A stretch of 46,465 nt of DNA from Pseudomonadota bacterium (GTDB taxonomy: Bacteria > Desulfobacterota > Syntrophorhabdia > Syntrophorhabdales > Syntrophorhabdaceae). Position numbers and translations under genes: made by a program. Of this stretch, positions 33,235 to 39,969 are shown in pieces; positions within the stretch are counted from its first letter, which is position 1; each line of letters starts with the position of its first letter. The notes below the pieces were generated by a model. It was not told where the DNA came from and did no database searches. It saw only the letters and a program-made list of their open reading frames with translations. The DNA is taken from NCBI GenBank assembly GCA_026388275.1, contig JAPLKB010000025.1, positions 1-46,465 of the forward strand, written 5' to 3'.

Positions 33235-33511
33235 TTAACCCAGATATGTCATTGACAATGATGTCGGGCTGTCCTGAGCAAACCGTCGTGAGGCAAGGAA
33301 GCTGGGTCTTCTGCATAAGCAGAAGTTCCGAAGCCGAACGCGAGCATAAACCAGCCCACACCGTGGGCGAGAAGGGGAGGCTCCGACAGCTCTGCTGGTG
33401 GAGGGGGCGACGCAAGCCCCGGTATTTGAAGCCGCCGGAGCGCAATGAGCGTGTTTGCCGGGGACAACCCGACATCGTTGTCGATCCTAATGGAAAATAT
33501 GGGTTTAATTG
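33235..33511. repeat. TIR family 3 repeat, copy 2, with nested hairpin module
   Basis: This is an inverted copy of 28168-28358. The arms are GATGTCGGGCTGTCCTGAGC at 33260 and GCCGGGGACAACCCGACATC ending 33476, with internal CTTCTGC-ATAA-GCAGAAG. Relative to copy 1 it carries about 80 extra bases (about 33345-33430) that include the module also found at 16728-16790 in the ATPase operon. The ORFs crossing it are repeat-derived. Confidence 0.8.
33363..33420. repeat. Hairpin module, copy 2 (partner 16728-16790)
   Basis: GGGCGAGAAGGGGAGGCTCC, GACAGCTCTGCTGG and TGGAGGGGGCGACGCAAGCC match the module in the E-A gap of the V-ATPase operon, with only a few substitutions, several of them within stem loops. 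Confidence 0.75.
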
Positions 33512-33544
33512 AAATATTGAACGGTGTCCCCGTCTCGTCCAGTT

Positions 33545-34084
33545 CTACTCAATCAACAAAAAAGCGTATCTATTCATGGCTTCGTCATAGTTTTTTAAAA
33601 CCTGAATAGGATAACCTATACTGCGGGCGGTTGCATACACGTCTATACCCATGGCGTCGGCGCCCGGCCGGGCAATTTTAGGGTTCTTACATTTCGTACG
33701 ATCAGCGTCGCAGGTCTCACAAAGACCGCATGCATCAAACGAGATAAGAAATGTTTTGTAGTAGCCGGAAAGGAATACTTCTCTTTCGAGTTCCATGAGC
33801 TTCAAGACAACTCCTTTACTCCACGCTTTCCTGTCATCAGGTTTCTCCAGTTCTTTTTTAAAATGAAACACCGCCCCCTGAGTATATTCTGAAATCATCT
33901 GCCTGCACTCATCAATAGATGGGACATTGGGAGGACACGTTCCTCTCTTGCCGTAAGCTGGACAACCAAACATACATCTGAATCGCACCCATTGCGACAC
34001 CACGATATCTTTCGCTTCAATCCATTTGAAATCAGGAAATCCATGATCTATAAACAACTTTTCCAGTACTGCCTTTTCCAACAT
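33545..34084 (-). CDS. DUF2284 metal-binding protein
   Basis: This protein of about 179 residues is rich in Cys: FRCMFGCPAYGKRGTCPPNV near residue 35, then FDACGLCETCDADRTKCKNP near 120, followed by KIARPGADAMGIDVYATARS. This is the DUF2284 pattern of a predicted Fe-S or metal protein common in anaerobes; its function is unknown. ATG 34084 is chosen because an upstream in-frame ATG (34108) lies inside the attC. GGGAGG of the attC core itself serves as ribosome-binding site. No attC follows the gene; a repeat lies there instead. Confidence 0.85.
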   Translation of the reverse strand: MLEKAVLEKLFIDHGFPDFKWIEAKDIVVSQWVRFRCMFGCPAYGKRGTCPPNVPSIDECRQMISEYTQGAVFHFKKELEKPDDRKAWSKGVVLKLMELEREVFLSGYYKTFLISFDACGLCETCDADRTKCKNPKIARPGADAMGIDVYATARSIGYPIQVLKNYDEAMNRYAFLLIE

Positions 34085-34092
34085 TTTATACC

Positions 34093-34144
34093 TCCCAACG
34101 CTCCGCATAACCGGCTCCAGTCCGGGTTGATACGGTGGTTAGCG
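34093..34144 (-). other. attC site 3
   Basis: Minus-strand cores are CGCTAAC (34144-34138) and GTTGGGA (34099-34093). CACCGTATCAACCCGG pairs with CCGGTTATGCGGAG with unpaired bases. The stop codon of the upstream cassette gene overlaps the first core, and the second core supplies the ribosome-binding site of the next gene. Confidence 0.78.
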
Positions 34145-34675
34145 TTGCATTTTCTGGTTGTCATGCGTGATTAGTCTCGCATTCAAAGTTTCTAACTCAT
34201 TTCCGTGAGCATTAATTGTATATTCCCTTAGGGTTATCCATTGTTTTTTATGTCCTAGTAGCGCCTGAATCTTAAATTCATGCTCACCTTCTTCAAATCT
34301 AAATGATGTCGAGGTGTTTTGAAATTCGCAAATCAGCTCCATGACATCTCCGCCACGAATTGAAAAAGGTTTTGCAAAACCTCTATCCTCAACAGTACCA
34401 AGTTTGGCAACGGTGGCATTAAAAAATAGATACTTGTTTTCTTCAGTGATCTTTGGAAAGTGTAATCTCAGGTTTTCTACAACCAGAGGGACTGCCCCGG
34501 TATTGAAGAAAATCAAAGGCAGCTCGATAAGTAGTCTGTTTTGGCTTGCACATGCAGCATAGCTTCTTAAGTTCGATCCGAGGCAGATTTTTCCTTTTCG
34601 CCAGTTCATCCACCAAAAGCTGAAAACAGTAAAGGCTAGTGCTGAGGTACTAATTATGATTGCTGTATAGCCCAT
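34139..34675 (-). CDS. Membrane-anchored hypothetical cassette protein
   Basis: This 178-residue protein has one N-terminal transmembrane helix (IIISTSALAFTVFSFWWM) followed by a basic turn (NWRKGKICLG) and a soluble beta-rich domain (LLIELPLIFFNTGAVPLVVE, NLRLHFP; SIRGGDVMELICEFQN). The family is not recognised; the domain resembles Ig-like sandwiches only in general pattern. It lies between attC sites 34093 and 34690 as a single-gene cassette. Confidence 0.7.
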   Translation of the reverse strand: MGYTAIIISTSALAFTVFSFWWMNWRKGKICLGSNLRSYAACASQNRLLIELPLIFFNTGAVPLVVENLRLHFPKITEENKYLFFNATVAKLGTVEDRGFAKPFSIRGGDVMELICEFQNTSTSFRFEEGEHEFKIQALLGHKKQWITLREYTINAHGNELETLNARLITHDNQKMQR

Positions 34676-34689
34676 ATATCTGTTACCTC

Positions 34690-34761
34690 TAATAACCCTA
34701 GCACGGTGGTAAACGGCGTGGCGCGTTTTATTGCCACGTCCGGTTCACCTACTTGTTACAG
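34690..34761 (-). other. attC site 4
   Basis: Minus-strand cores are CTGTAAC (34761-34755) and GTTATTA (34696-34690). The arms GTAGGTGAACCGGACGTGGC and GCCACGCCGTTTACCACC pair well. The site begins at the stop of the 34762 gene. Confidence 0.8.
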
Positions 34762-35334
34762 CTATTCCCATATTTGTCCCTTAAGCACATAGATATCGCG
34801 CTTCCTATTAGTGGGTAGCATGGCTACCTTGTGCGGTTTAGCTTTCGGGAAGTTTGGGAAGTTCCGAATCTTTCGCGTAATCCAGCTATCGATGTACCAA
34901 TCCATTCTGTGTTTCTTCAGTTGCTCCTCCACCGTGAAACAATTCTTGAAAGCGTAACCGGATGCTTTAAAGAAAATGAATTTTGACTGACCGCCTACCT
35001 CCGTACCATAAGTACATGGTGGTTCCGGTATGGGTTGGCCTTTCACGCAAATGGCATAACTATGGCAGATTTCATCAATTCGAGGTTTGACTGCATTAAG
35101 TTCCCGCATTATGGTCTCGTAGCCGCCGTCATTCTTTGGAAAGGCAAGAAACATAGCGGAGTCATTCCATGCATAAGCGTGTCGGTGGGCCGGCATATCC
35201 ATATTTATGCTTTTGTAGACCAAGACGTGGAGTTGCCGCATAAGATCGGTAGCCTTGCTATTCCCGGGTTTAATCAGTCTACTGATACCAATCAGATCGA
35301 AATAAGAAACTATGCAGTCTTCCCAGTTCCTCAT
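34762..35334 (-). CDS. Hypothetical cassette protein
   Basis: This 190-residue soluble protein begins MRNWEDCIVSYFDLIGISRL and includes HAYAWNDSAMFLAFPKND and a basic C-terminus (KAKPHKVAMLPTNRKRDIYV). The YFDLIG strand and later WNDS strand faintly recall cyclase- or polymerase-palm-like folds, but no catalytic pattern can be assigned. It is a complete single-gene cassette between attC sites 34690 and 35348. Confidence 0.68.
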   Translation of the reverse strand: MRNWEDCIVSYFDLIGISRLIKPGNSKATDLMRQLHVLVYKSINMDMPAHRHAYAWNDSAMFLAFPKNDGGYETIMRELNAVKPRIDEICHSYAICVKGQPIPEPPCTYGTEVGGQSKFIFFKASGYAFKNCFTVEEQLKKHRMDWYIDSWITRKIRNFPNFPKAKPHKVAMLPTNRKRDIYVLKGQIWE

Positions 35335-35347
35335 ACGTAGTCTCCTG

Positions 35348-35422
35348 CCCTAACGCCGCGGTTAAGTGGGCGGCAAAGGAGCGAAGCGGATTTGCCGATC
35401 CATCTTCAACCGGTTGTTCGGC
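35348..35422 (-). other. attC site 5
   Basis: Minus-strand cores are GCCGAAC (35422-35416) and GTTAGGG (35354-35348). The arms AACCGGTTGAAGATGGATCG and CCGCCCACTTAACCGCGG pair with mismatches, and an internal GGCAAATCCGC-TTC-GCTCCTTTGCC stem closes the structure. Confidence 0.85.
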
Positions 35423-35430
35423 CTCCTCAG

Positions 35431-35958
35431 CTAGGTCTTTAAACCGGCCAGATACAGGAACTCCTCGGCAGACACTCGGAGATCCACGATAATGTCGTCA
35501 ATGTACTCCTTCCGGGCATTATATCTCCGGCTGTGTGCCGACTGGTCCCCAATGGTTTTCAATTTCGATAGTGCTGTCTTCGTGTTTCGCCCAAGTGTCC
35601 ATGAATTTTCTGCGAGGGTGCACCTGACCAAGTCTTCTAAACGGGAATAGTTCCCGTTCGCGTCGAGGATTTTGGCTGCAAGGGCGCTATGTTCAAAGGC
35701 TTCGATGATTAGGACCTCCATTAAACGTCGAATCATGACCGCACAAGCATCATAGGAAGTACCTGTGTAGCTACGGTTTATTTGGAAGACAATTTTTTCG
35801 ATGTAGCCACGCGTTCCTTGGAATAGTGAATGCGGTAGGACTGGCTGGTCTGTGGGCGCTGTGACCTCCGATGCCAACTGCCGATGGAGCGATGCAGCTG
35901 CCGCTTGAAGACGACGTGCCGTTGCAAGCGCTATTTTGGCATATGAGCTTTCGTCCAT
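35431..35958 (-). CDS. HEPN/DUF4145-like cassette protein
   Basis: This 175-residue all-helical protein has SYTGTSYDACAVMIRRLMEV, LIIEAF, then LSKLKTIGDQSAHSRRYNAR and IDDIIVDLRVSAEEFLYLAG. The R-R-L-[ML]-E helix and G-D-Q-S-A-H segment resemble DUF4145/HEPN-like proteins often encoded in defence loci. The canonical RxxxxH catalytic spacing is not clear, so it may be an inactive or binding member. It starts 12 nt after the DUF5343 stop, so the two form one two-gene cassette. Confidence 0.62.
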   Translation of the reverse strand: MDESSYAKIALATARRLQAAAASLHRQLASEVTAPTDQPVLPHSLFQGTRGYIEKIVFQINRSYTGTSYDACAVMIRRLMEVLIIEAFEHSALAAKILDANGNYSRLEDLVRCTLAENSWTLGRNTKTALSKLKTIGDQSAHSRRYNARKEYIDDIIVDLRVSAEEFLYLAGLKT

Positions 35959-35969
35959 TTTCTACGTCG

Positions 35970-36644
35970 CTATCGCAGGTCTTTTAGATGTTTGGCCATG
36001 GAGGCAAAAATGGCTTCTATCTGCTCTGGTGTCGATTCCGGAGAGATGTGAATCTGAATGTCAAAATGGATTTGCGGCGCCTGTCCTCCCTCAACTTTCT
36101 TGTCCTGTTGGTTCTGACTCTCAGGGGGCTGCTTTCGAGCCTTCTCAATCACGTCTACCTTGGGCTTTGCCGACCCCGTGACGCTTTTATGTGGCTTTAA
36201 TTCTCCCTCGCTTGGCCCATTTGCCTTAGAAGGGTCGGCTTCCTGCAACAACAAGTACAACGCTGCCATCTTGCCGGCCGCACTTGCGCCAACGCGACAA
36301 TGGGTTGCAAACCAACGTTGAACCTCATGCTTGCTGTCCGCGCCAAGATCGATCAGCTCCTGTGGGTACGCGTCTTTGATAATGGTGCCACATGCCTCCT
36401 TGTAGTGCACATCATCTCGCCACTTCACGGCAAGGTCGGTTGGTTTACCAGTGTCGTCGATCAGTCCGGTGCCGCGCAGAGCGGGAAGGACATTGTTCCT
36501 CGCGGAAACATCCGACATGCTGAGCACTGACGCGATATACGACGACGATACTGTAGCGGGGATAGTTCGTTTGAACCGTTCTCCTAGACCCCACCACACC
36601 TTCCCAGCAATCATGGGATAACTTTTCTTTTCAGGTTCTGGCAT
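35970..36644 (-). CDS. DUF5343-domain protein
   Basis: This 224-residue protein begins MPEPEKKSYPMIAGKVWWGL, GERFKRTIPATVSSSYIASV and SARNNVLPALRGTGLIDDTG, matching the winged-helix-like DUF5343 domain (Y-P-M-I...WW.L...F....P..V...Y...VL). A Pro/Gln/Lys-rich linker (about residues 140-185) leads to a short conserved tail, IHFDIQIHISPESTPEQIEA, IFASMAKHL, seen in prokaryotic DUF5343 proteins. A role in recognition or regulation is plausible but unproven. GAGG precedes the ATG. Confidence 0.75.
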   Translation of the reverse strand: MPEPEKKSYPMIAGKVWWGLGERFKRTIPATVSSSYIASVLSMSDVSARNNVLPALRGTGLIDDTGKPTDLAVKWRDDVHYKEACGTIIKDAYPQELIDLGADSKHEVQRWFATHCRVGASAAGKMAALYLLLQEADPSKANGPSEGELKPHKSVTGSAKPKVDVIEKARKQPPESQNQQDKKVEGGQAPQIHFDIQIHISPESTPEQIEAIFASMAKHLKDLR

Positions 36645-36667
36645 ATCTTATCCTCCTTTTGTTTGCG

Positions 36668-36733
36668 GCCGAATATGATGCTCACCAGCGTGGCTCACTG
36701 TTTTGCCACGTCCGGTGCAGCTATTTGTTCGGC
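36668..36733 (-). other. attC site 6
   Basis: Minus-strand cores are GCCGAAC (36733-36727) and ATTCGGC (36674-36668), one base off GTTRRRY. The arms GCTGCACCGGACGTGGC and GCCACGCTGGTGAGC pair with an unpaired base. The stop of the tandem-HEPN gene overlaps the site. Confidence 0.82.
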
Positions 36734-37428
36734 AGTGTTTTCACCCGATCCAAAAGCTTCCGTAAGGCAGCAGTAGCTTCCTGCAGCTCTGTGACACCGG
36801 GTTCACTCAATCCATGAACAACCTCATTTCGAAACTGAGATACAGATGAATAAAGAATCTCTGTTTCAGGCGAAAGTTCTTTAAGAAAATCACGCTTCCA
36901 GTAGTAGGCCGGTCCGGTCTTCTCCGGAAGTCTATTCCTAAGCTCTCGCTCAAACTGAACCCACAGATCGAGGAACTCACCGGTACTGGTTCTTATGGCT
37001 CCGGTGTGAGATAGCTCCGGCATTTCATCGAACAAACTCACAAAAAGAGTTATGGCTAATTCGAGATATGTCTCGACCTTTTTCTTTTCAACCGTGATAC
37101 CATTGCCTGAATGGTAAAGTTGATTGCGTAAACGATGATACCATTCGATATCGTTAAGGCTGAGCCCCACTATGCGATCTGAGGCATACTTTTCCAAGAG
37201 ATTAAGGAGATCTGGGAAAGACTCCCCTGCGTCCTCCAGCTCTTTTCTTCCCGGACCTGACTTGGTCTGACCCCGCTTTGGTAGACCAAGAAACGTCTTT
37301 ATCGTAAGTTCCACAGCATTGTCAGTGCTGACCATCGCAATGCGATTATCAAAATCGCGCCCTAGCATCATATGATCAAGGGCATGCTGCAATAGTTCAC
37401 TTGGTCCATCCATCCACGGTGCTTTCAT
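36721..37428 (-). CDS. Tandem HEPN-domain protein, predicted RNase
   Basis: This 235-residue helical protein contains two RNxxxH motifs: RLRNQLYHSGNGI near residue 101 and FRNEVVHGLSEPG near residue 207. R-N-X3-H is the catalytic signature of HEPN ribonucleases found in toxins and anti-phage systems. The N-terminus (GPSELLQHALDHMMLGRDFD, NRIAMVSTDNAVELTIKTFL) matches the first HEPN helix pair. Both sites are intact, suggesting an internally duplicated toxin-like RNase. No obvious nucleotidyltransferase partner is adjacent. It is a single-gene cassette. Confidence 0.72.
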   Translation of the reverse strand: MKAPWMDGPSELLQHALDHMMLGRDFDNRIAMVSTDNAVELTIKTFLGLPKRGQTKSGPGRKELEDAGESFPDLLNLLEKYASDRIVGLSLNDIEWYHRLRNQLYHSGNGITVEKKKVETYLELAITLFVSLFDEMPELSHTGAIRTSTGEFLDLWVQFERELRNRLPEKTGPAYYWKRDFLKELSPETEILYSSVSQFRNEVVHGLSEPGVTELQEATAALRKLLDRVKTLPNK

Positions 37429-37438
37429 GTTCTCTCCT

Positions 37439-37501
37439 TCACAACATAGCCATCAGCGAGAGGCCTGCTTTATGCCCATTCGCTGGATGGTATGGTTATA
37501 C
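37439..37501 (-). other. attC site 7
   Basis: Minus-strand cores are GTATAAC (37501-37495) and GTTGTGA (37445-37439). CATACCATCCAGCG pairs with CGCTGATGGCTATG, and GGGCATAAAGCAGGCC lies in the head. It lies directly after the nuclease gene stop. Confidence 0.78.
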
Positions 37502-37503
37502 CT

Positions 37504-38391
37504 TTATTCACCGGCATCACCGTAAGCCATTTTCATTAGTTCGCGGAGGAGTGGTTCGTGTTTCTTGACATCTCCTTTTCCAAGACGGATACGGTAACGA
37601 CCCCACCGGCTGTCATACTCCATGACATCAATACCAGCTTCTTCCAGCTTGGATTGTATTTCTTCTGAACGATCAAGGCGTGGTTCAAACCTTACCCAGC
37701 CCTTCTTAGGGCGGAAGATAACAAAGTTGTTCGGCTGACCGTTTTTTGTGGCTAGGCCGATATAAAACTTGTTGTACTTGAGTGTTAGATCTGGCGCGAA
37801 CTCGTTCACCAAGCTCAACAATGAGTCTGTAATCTCCAACGTGCCTTTCGTTCCGCGCTTTTCCCAGTATGTTCTGTCTGTTGCTTCCTGGCTTTCTTCG
37901 TCTTCATCGACCAGACCCAGGCGCATTTCATTCAGGACGGTTGTAAATACAAGCGAGACTTGATCGCCAAGCCGGAATGCCTGTATCTGGATGGCGACGA
38001 GTGGGATGAAGCCGTTAAAGAGCCCAATGACATTTAGAAAGCGGCCTGTGATTTCCTCTGCCACCAGAACTGCGGTATGCTCGTATTGTGGGTAGCGTTT
38101 CCTTTCGATATCCCAATACTCGATTGTCCGAATGATATGCGACTCATCTGACTTCCCAAGCTGGATTTCAATCTCGTAGCGCCTGTTTGTTTCTGCGTCC
38201 TGGCACAAAAGATCCAGACGACCGCCTTGGTGATGAATTCTTTCTTTGTCCTTCAGGATGAGATCACCAAGCCCAAGAAGGGATGGGTCCTCGGCAATTC
38301 GCTCCTGCAGCCAACGCTCATTTAATTCAGAGTGACCCTTGATGGAAATCCTTTCAGGCTTGACGTATTTCAGGTTGCTCAATTTCAACAC
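37504..38391 (-). CDS. PD-(D/E)XK-like nuclease cassette protein
   Basis: This 295-residue protein has WLQERIAEDPSLLGLGDLIL, then GGRLDLLCQDAETNRRYEIE, IQLGKSDESHIIRTIEYWDI and ERKRYPQYEHTAVLVAEEIT. The G-x-L-D-L-L...E-I-E-x-Q arrangement is the D...(E/Q)xK-type nuclease core found in NucS/DUF91-like and REase-like proteins, with Q replacing K. The C-terminal half (YIGLATKNGQPNNFVIFRPK, KGWVRFEP) resembles the DUF5655-like domain often attached. A DNA-processing or defensive role is likely but unproven. It is a single-gene cassette. Confidence 0.75.
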   Translation of the reverse strand: MLKLSNLKYVKPERISIKGHSELNERWLQERIAEDPSLLGLGDLILKDKERIHHQGGRLDLLCQDAETNRRYEIEIQLGKSDESHIIRTIEYWDIERKRYPQYEHTAVLVAEEITGRFLNVIGLFNGFIPLVAIQIQAFRLGDQVSLVFTTVLNEMRLGLVDEDEESQEATDRTYWEKRGTKGTLEITDSLLSLVNEFAPDLTLKYNKFYIGLATKNGQPNNFVIFRPKKGWVRFEPRLDRSEEIQSKLEEAGIDVMEYDSRWGRYRIRLGKGDVKKHEPLLRELMKMAYGDAGE

Positions 38392-38417
38392 CTCCTATTT
38401 GGTATTGTTTCATGGGC

Positions 38418-38480
38418 GTATAACAAAAAGTTAAGCGGGAGCCCTATTTTTGGGCGATCCGCTCCAACGCCTTGTTATGA
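38418..38480 (-). other. attC site 8
   Basis: Minus-strand cores are TCATAAC (38480-38474) and GTTATAC (38424-38418). Arms GGCGTTGGAGCGGATCGCCC and GGGCTCCCGCTTAACTTTTT follow the textbook CR-attC pattern with extrahelical bases. This is the best-formed site in the minus array. Confidence 0.88.
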
Positions 38481-38497
38481 CTTCCTCTTTTCTTCTC

Positions 38498-38839
38498 TCA
38501 GTCTTTCCATGCCCAAATTGAAGTTGCCTCTTTGTTGCCCGGCACTATGCCTTGAACTTCGATGTCGTTAGAATCGAACCATTCCTTTTTGATTTCAGGG
38601 TGTGCATCCTTGAACTTGTTTAAGGCTTTTGCAACAAAGGAAGCAGCAGAGTAGTAAATACCAGCCCCTTCACCCATTATCGGCTTGCCTGATTTTGTGG
38701 CATAAGCGGTTTCGATTTTCTTTCCTAGTACCGGGTCCCGTGTTCTTATCCGATTGAAGATTTGATAAGGAAATAGAAACTTCTCATCTGCGTCTTGAAG
38801 GATTTTGATGGCTATTGTTTCAATTTGTTTGAATTGCAT
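38498..38839 (-). CDS. Hypothetical cassette protein
   Basis: This 113-residue protein reads MQFKQIETIAIKILQDADEK, FLFPYQIFNRIRTRDPVLGK and ends VPGNKEATSIWAWKD. The FLFPYQIFNRI helix and central GAGIYYSAASFVAKALNKF suggest a small winged-helix-like or effector domain; similar proteins occur in other cassette arrays, but no function is known to me. GAGAG precedes the ATG. It is the first intact cassette downstream of the integrase remnant. Confidence 0.68.
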   Translation of the reverse strand: MQFKQIETIAIKILQDADEKFLFPYQIFNRIRTRDPVLGKKIETAYATKSGKPIMGEGAGIYYSAASFVAKALNKFKDAHPEIKKEWFDSNDIEVQGIVPGNKEATSIWAWKD

Positions 38840-38866
38840 ATCGTCTCTCCTTTTTGCCGTTTCTGG

Positions 38867-38873
38867 TCATAAC
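38867..38873 (-). other. Junction core GTTATGA ahead of first minus-array cassette
   Basis: On the minus strand GTTATGA is followed by CCAGAAACGGC and the first cassette gene. No matching attC left half lies upstream, so this may be the old attI/cassette junction. Between it and the integrase remnant (38874-38973) is an imperfect inverted repeat, GGCTGTATATCCC against GGGATATACGGCAGCC. Confidence 0.45.
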
Positions 38874-38973
38874 AATTAACTATACATCTCTACGGCTGTA
38901 TATCCCAATATTCCTCCACCGAAGCCGTATGTCCCCCGTCATAGTCGGGATATACGGCAGCCTTGAATATCTC

Positions 38974-39123
38974 TTATCCATCCAGGGGTCTTTTAACGCT
39001 AAGCCCCGTTTTATTCAATACGTTGGTGTAAATCATTGTTGTTGAAACATTGGCATGATCCAAAAGTTTCTGGACGGTTTTTATATCGTAGTTTGTATCC
39101 TATAGGTGAGTTGCAAGAGAATG
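38974..39123 (-). pseudogene. Integron integrase (IntI), C-terminal remnant
   Basis: The minus frame reads HSLATHL, then an in-frame TAG, then [41 protein letters not shown], stop. This is the end of IntI-type tyrosine recombinases ([34 protein letters not shown]...G...SPLD), with the catalytic Tyr in TTMIYT. The upstream catalytic HxLR is lost and the rest of the gene is absent. Unusually for an integron, it reads in the same direction as the cassettes that follow. Confidence 0.8.
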
Positions 39124-39214
39124 ATAGAAAATCTTTAATGATCCCCCCTGCCCCTGATGCCCACCCTTTTTTATTTCTATTGTCCTGCTATTTCAATAAC
39201 ATGTCAAGCTTTTT

Positions 39215-39254
39215 TCATACCAATTCGCCTTCAATAATATAACTTCGCTATCTC
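39215..39254. repeat. ~45-bp direct repeat, copy 2 (partner 5404-5454)
   Basis: TCATACCAATTCGCCTT, AATAATATAACTTCGC and TATCTC match 5404-5454 in the same orientation with a ~10-bp deletion. It lies just outside the IntI C-terminal remnant. A separate palindromic segment, CAGGCAGTACGCCTGCG, follows at about 39279. Confidence 0.7.
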
Positions 39255-39319
39255 GTCGTCACATTCCTCGACATACAGGCAGTACGCCTGCGTTTAAGCA
39301 GGTCGGGTGCAACGATGGG

Positions 39320-39616
39320 TTATACCGTAATTTCATCAACCGGCAAGATCTGCTTTCCGTGCCGAACAGTGAGCACTGAAATCCTCTTCTCTTCAAGCCG
39401 GTAAATCAGTCGGTAGTTTCCGTATATCAGCTCTCTTATAGCTTTGTTTTCGGTTTCAGGTACGACCCTGCCGCTTTCAGGAAAGTCCTGTAGATCTTCC
39501 ACCTTCCGAAAAACCGTGTCTACCCACTTTTCTGCGGCAGCGGGATTCTCTTGAGCTATGTATGTGGCGATCTCTGAGACCCTGTCTATTGCGAGAGGAG
39601 ACCAGATAATCCTCAT
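39320..39616 (-). CDS. ParE/RelE-family toxin
   Basis: This 98-residue protein reads MRIIWSPLAIDRVSEIATYI, AAAEKWVDTVFRKVEDLQDF, PESGRVVPETENKAIRELIY and GNYRLIYRLEEKRISVLTVR, a canonical ParE/RelE plasmid-stabilisation fold (P-x-S-G-R-x-V-P-E...R-E-x-x-x-x-x-Y-R-x-x-Y). ParE toxins inhibit gyrase and RelE toxins cut mRNA; which applies cannot be told. The start overlaps the antitoxin gene by 4 nt. Confidence 0.9.
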   Translation of the reverse strand: MRIIWSPLAIDRVSEIATYIAQENPAAAEKWVDTVFRKVEDLQDFPESGRVVPETENKAIRELIYGNYRLIYRLEEKRISVLTVRHGKQILPVDEITV

Positions 39617-39894
39617 TTCCTGATACGGTCCAATACAGTTCTTTTGGCCTGGTCATGGTCTACTCCCTGGTCGGTTTCAATCTGACCGATGGATATCTGT
39701 ATGTCCTGGAGCAACTCTATTCTCTCCTGCATTGCCTCATATTCGCCTGCATCGAGCAGAACAGCTACTCCTTTGCCGTGTTGTGTAATGATCATGGGGC
39801 GTTTTGTGTCGTGTACTTGTTTAAGGAAGGAAGCAATACTGGTGCGAAACTCCGACATTGGTCTAATATCTTCATTGACTCTAACTCTTTTCAT
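39613..39894 (-). CDS. Phd/YefM-family antitoxin
   Basis: This 93-residue protein begins MKRVRVNEDIRPMSEFRTSI, ASFLKQVHDTKRPMIITQHG, KGVAVLLDAGEYEAM, the DNA-binding domain of Phd/YefM antitoxins. The helical C-terminus (ELLQDIQISIGQIETDQGVD) binds toxin. ATG 39894 is favoured by GAGGTG upstream; the frame extends to 39921. The direct repeat TAACGTAC just upstream may be its autoregulatory operator. Confidence 0.88.
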   Translation of the reverse strand: MKRVRVNEDIRPMSEFRTSIASFLKQVHDTKRPMIITQHGKGVAVLLDAGEYEAMQERIELLQDIQISIGQIETDQGVDHDQAKRTVLDRIRK

Positions 39895-39908
39895 ATGGCA
39901 CCTCACAT

Positions 39909-39936
39909 AAATAACGTACATTATAACGTACTTTAA
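39909..39936 (-). promoter_or_regulatory. Repeated TAACGTAC motif upstream of Phd/ParE genes
   Basis: ATAACGTACATTATAACGTA contains TAACGTAC twice, 13 bp apart and so on nearly the same DNA face, directly before the antitoxin start. Antitoxins of this type bind such repeats to repress their own operon. Confidence 0.5.
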
Positions 39937-39969
39937 ATATGTCAGTCAATATTCTTTTCAGGGAAAACG

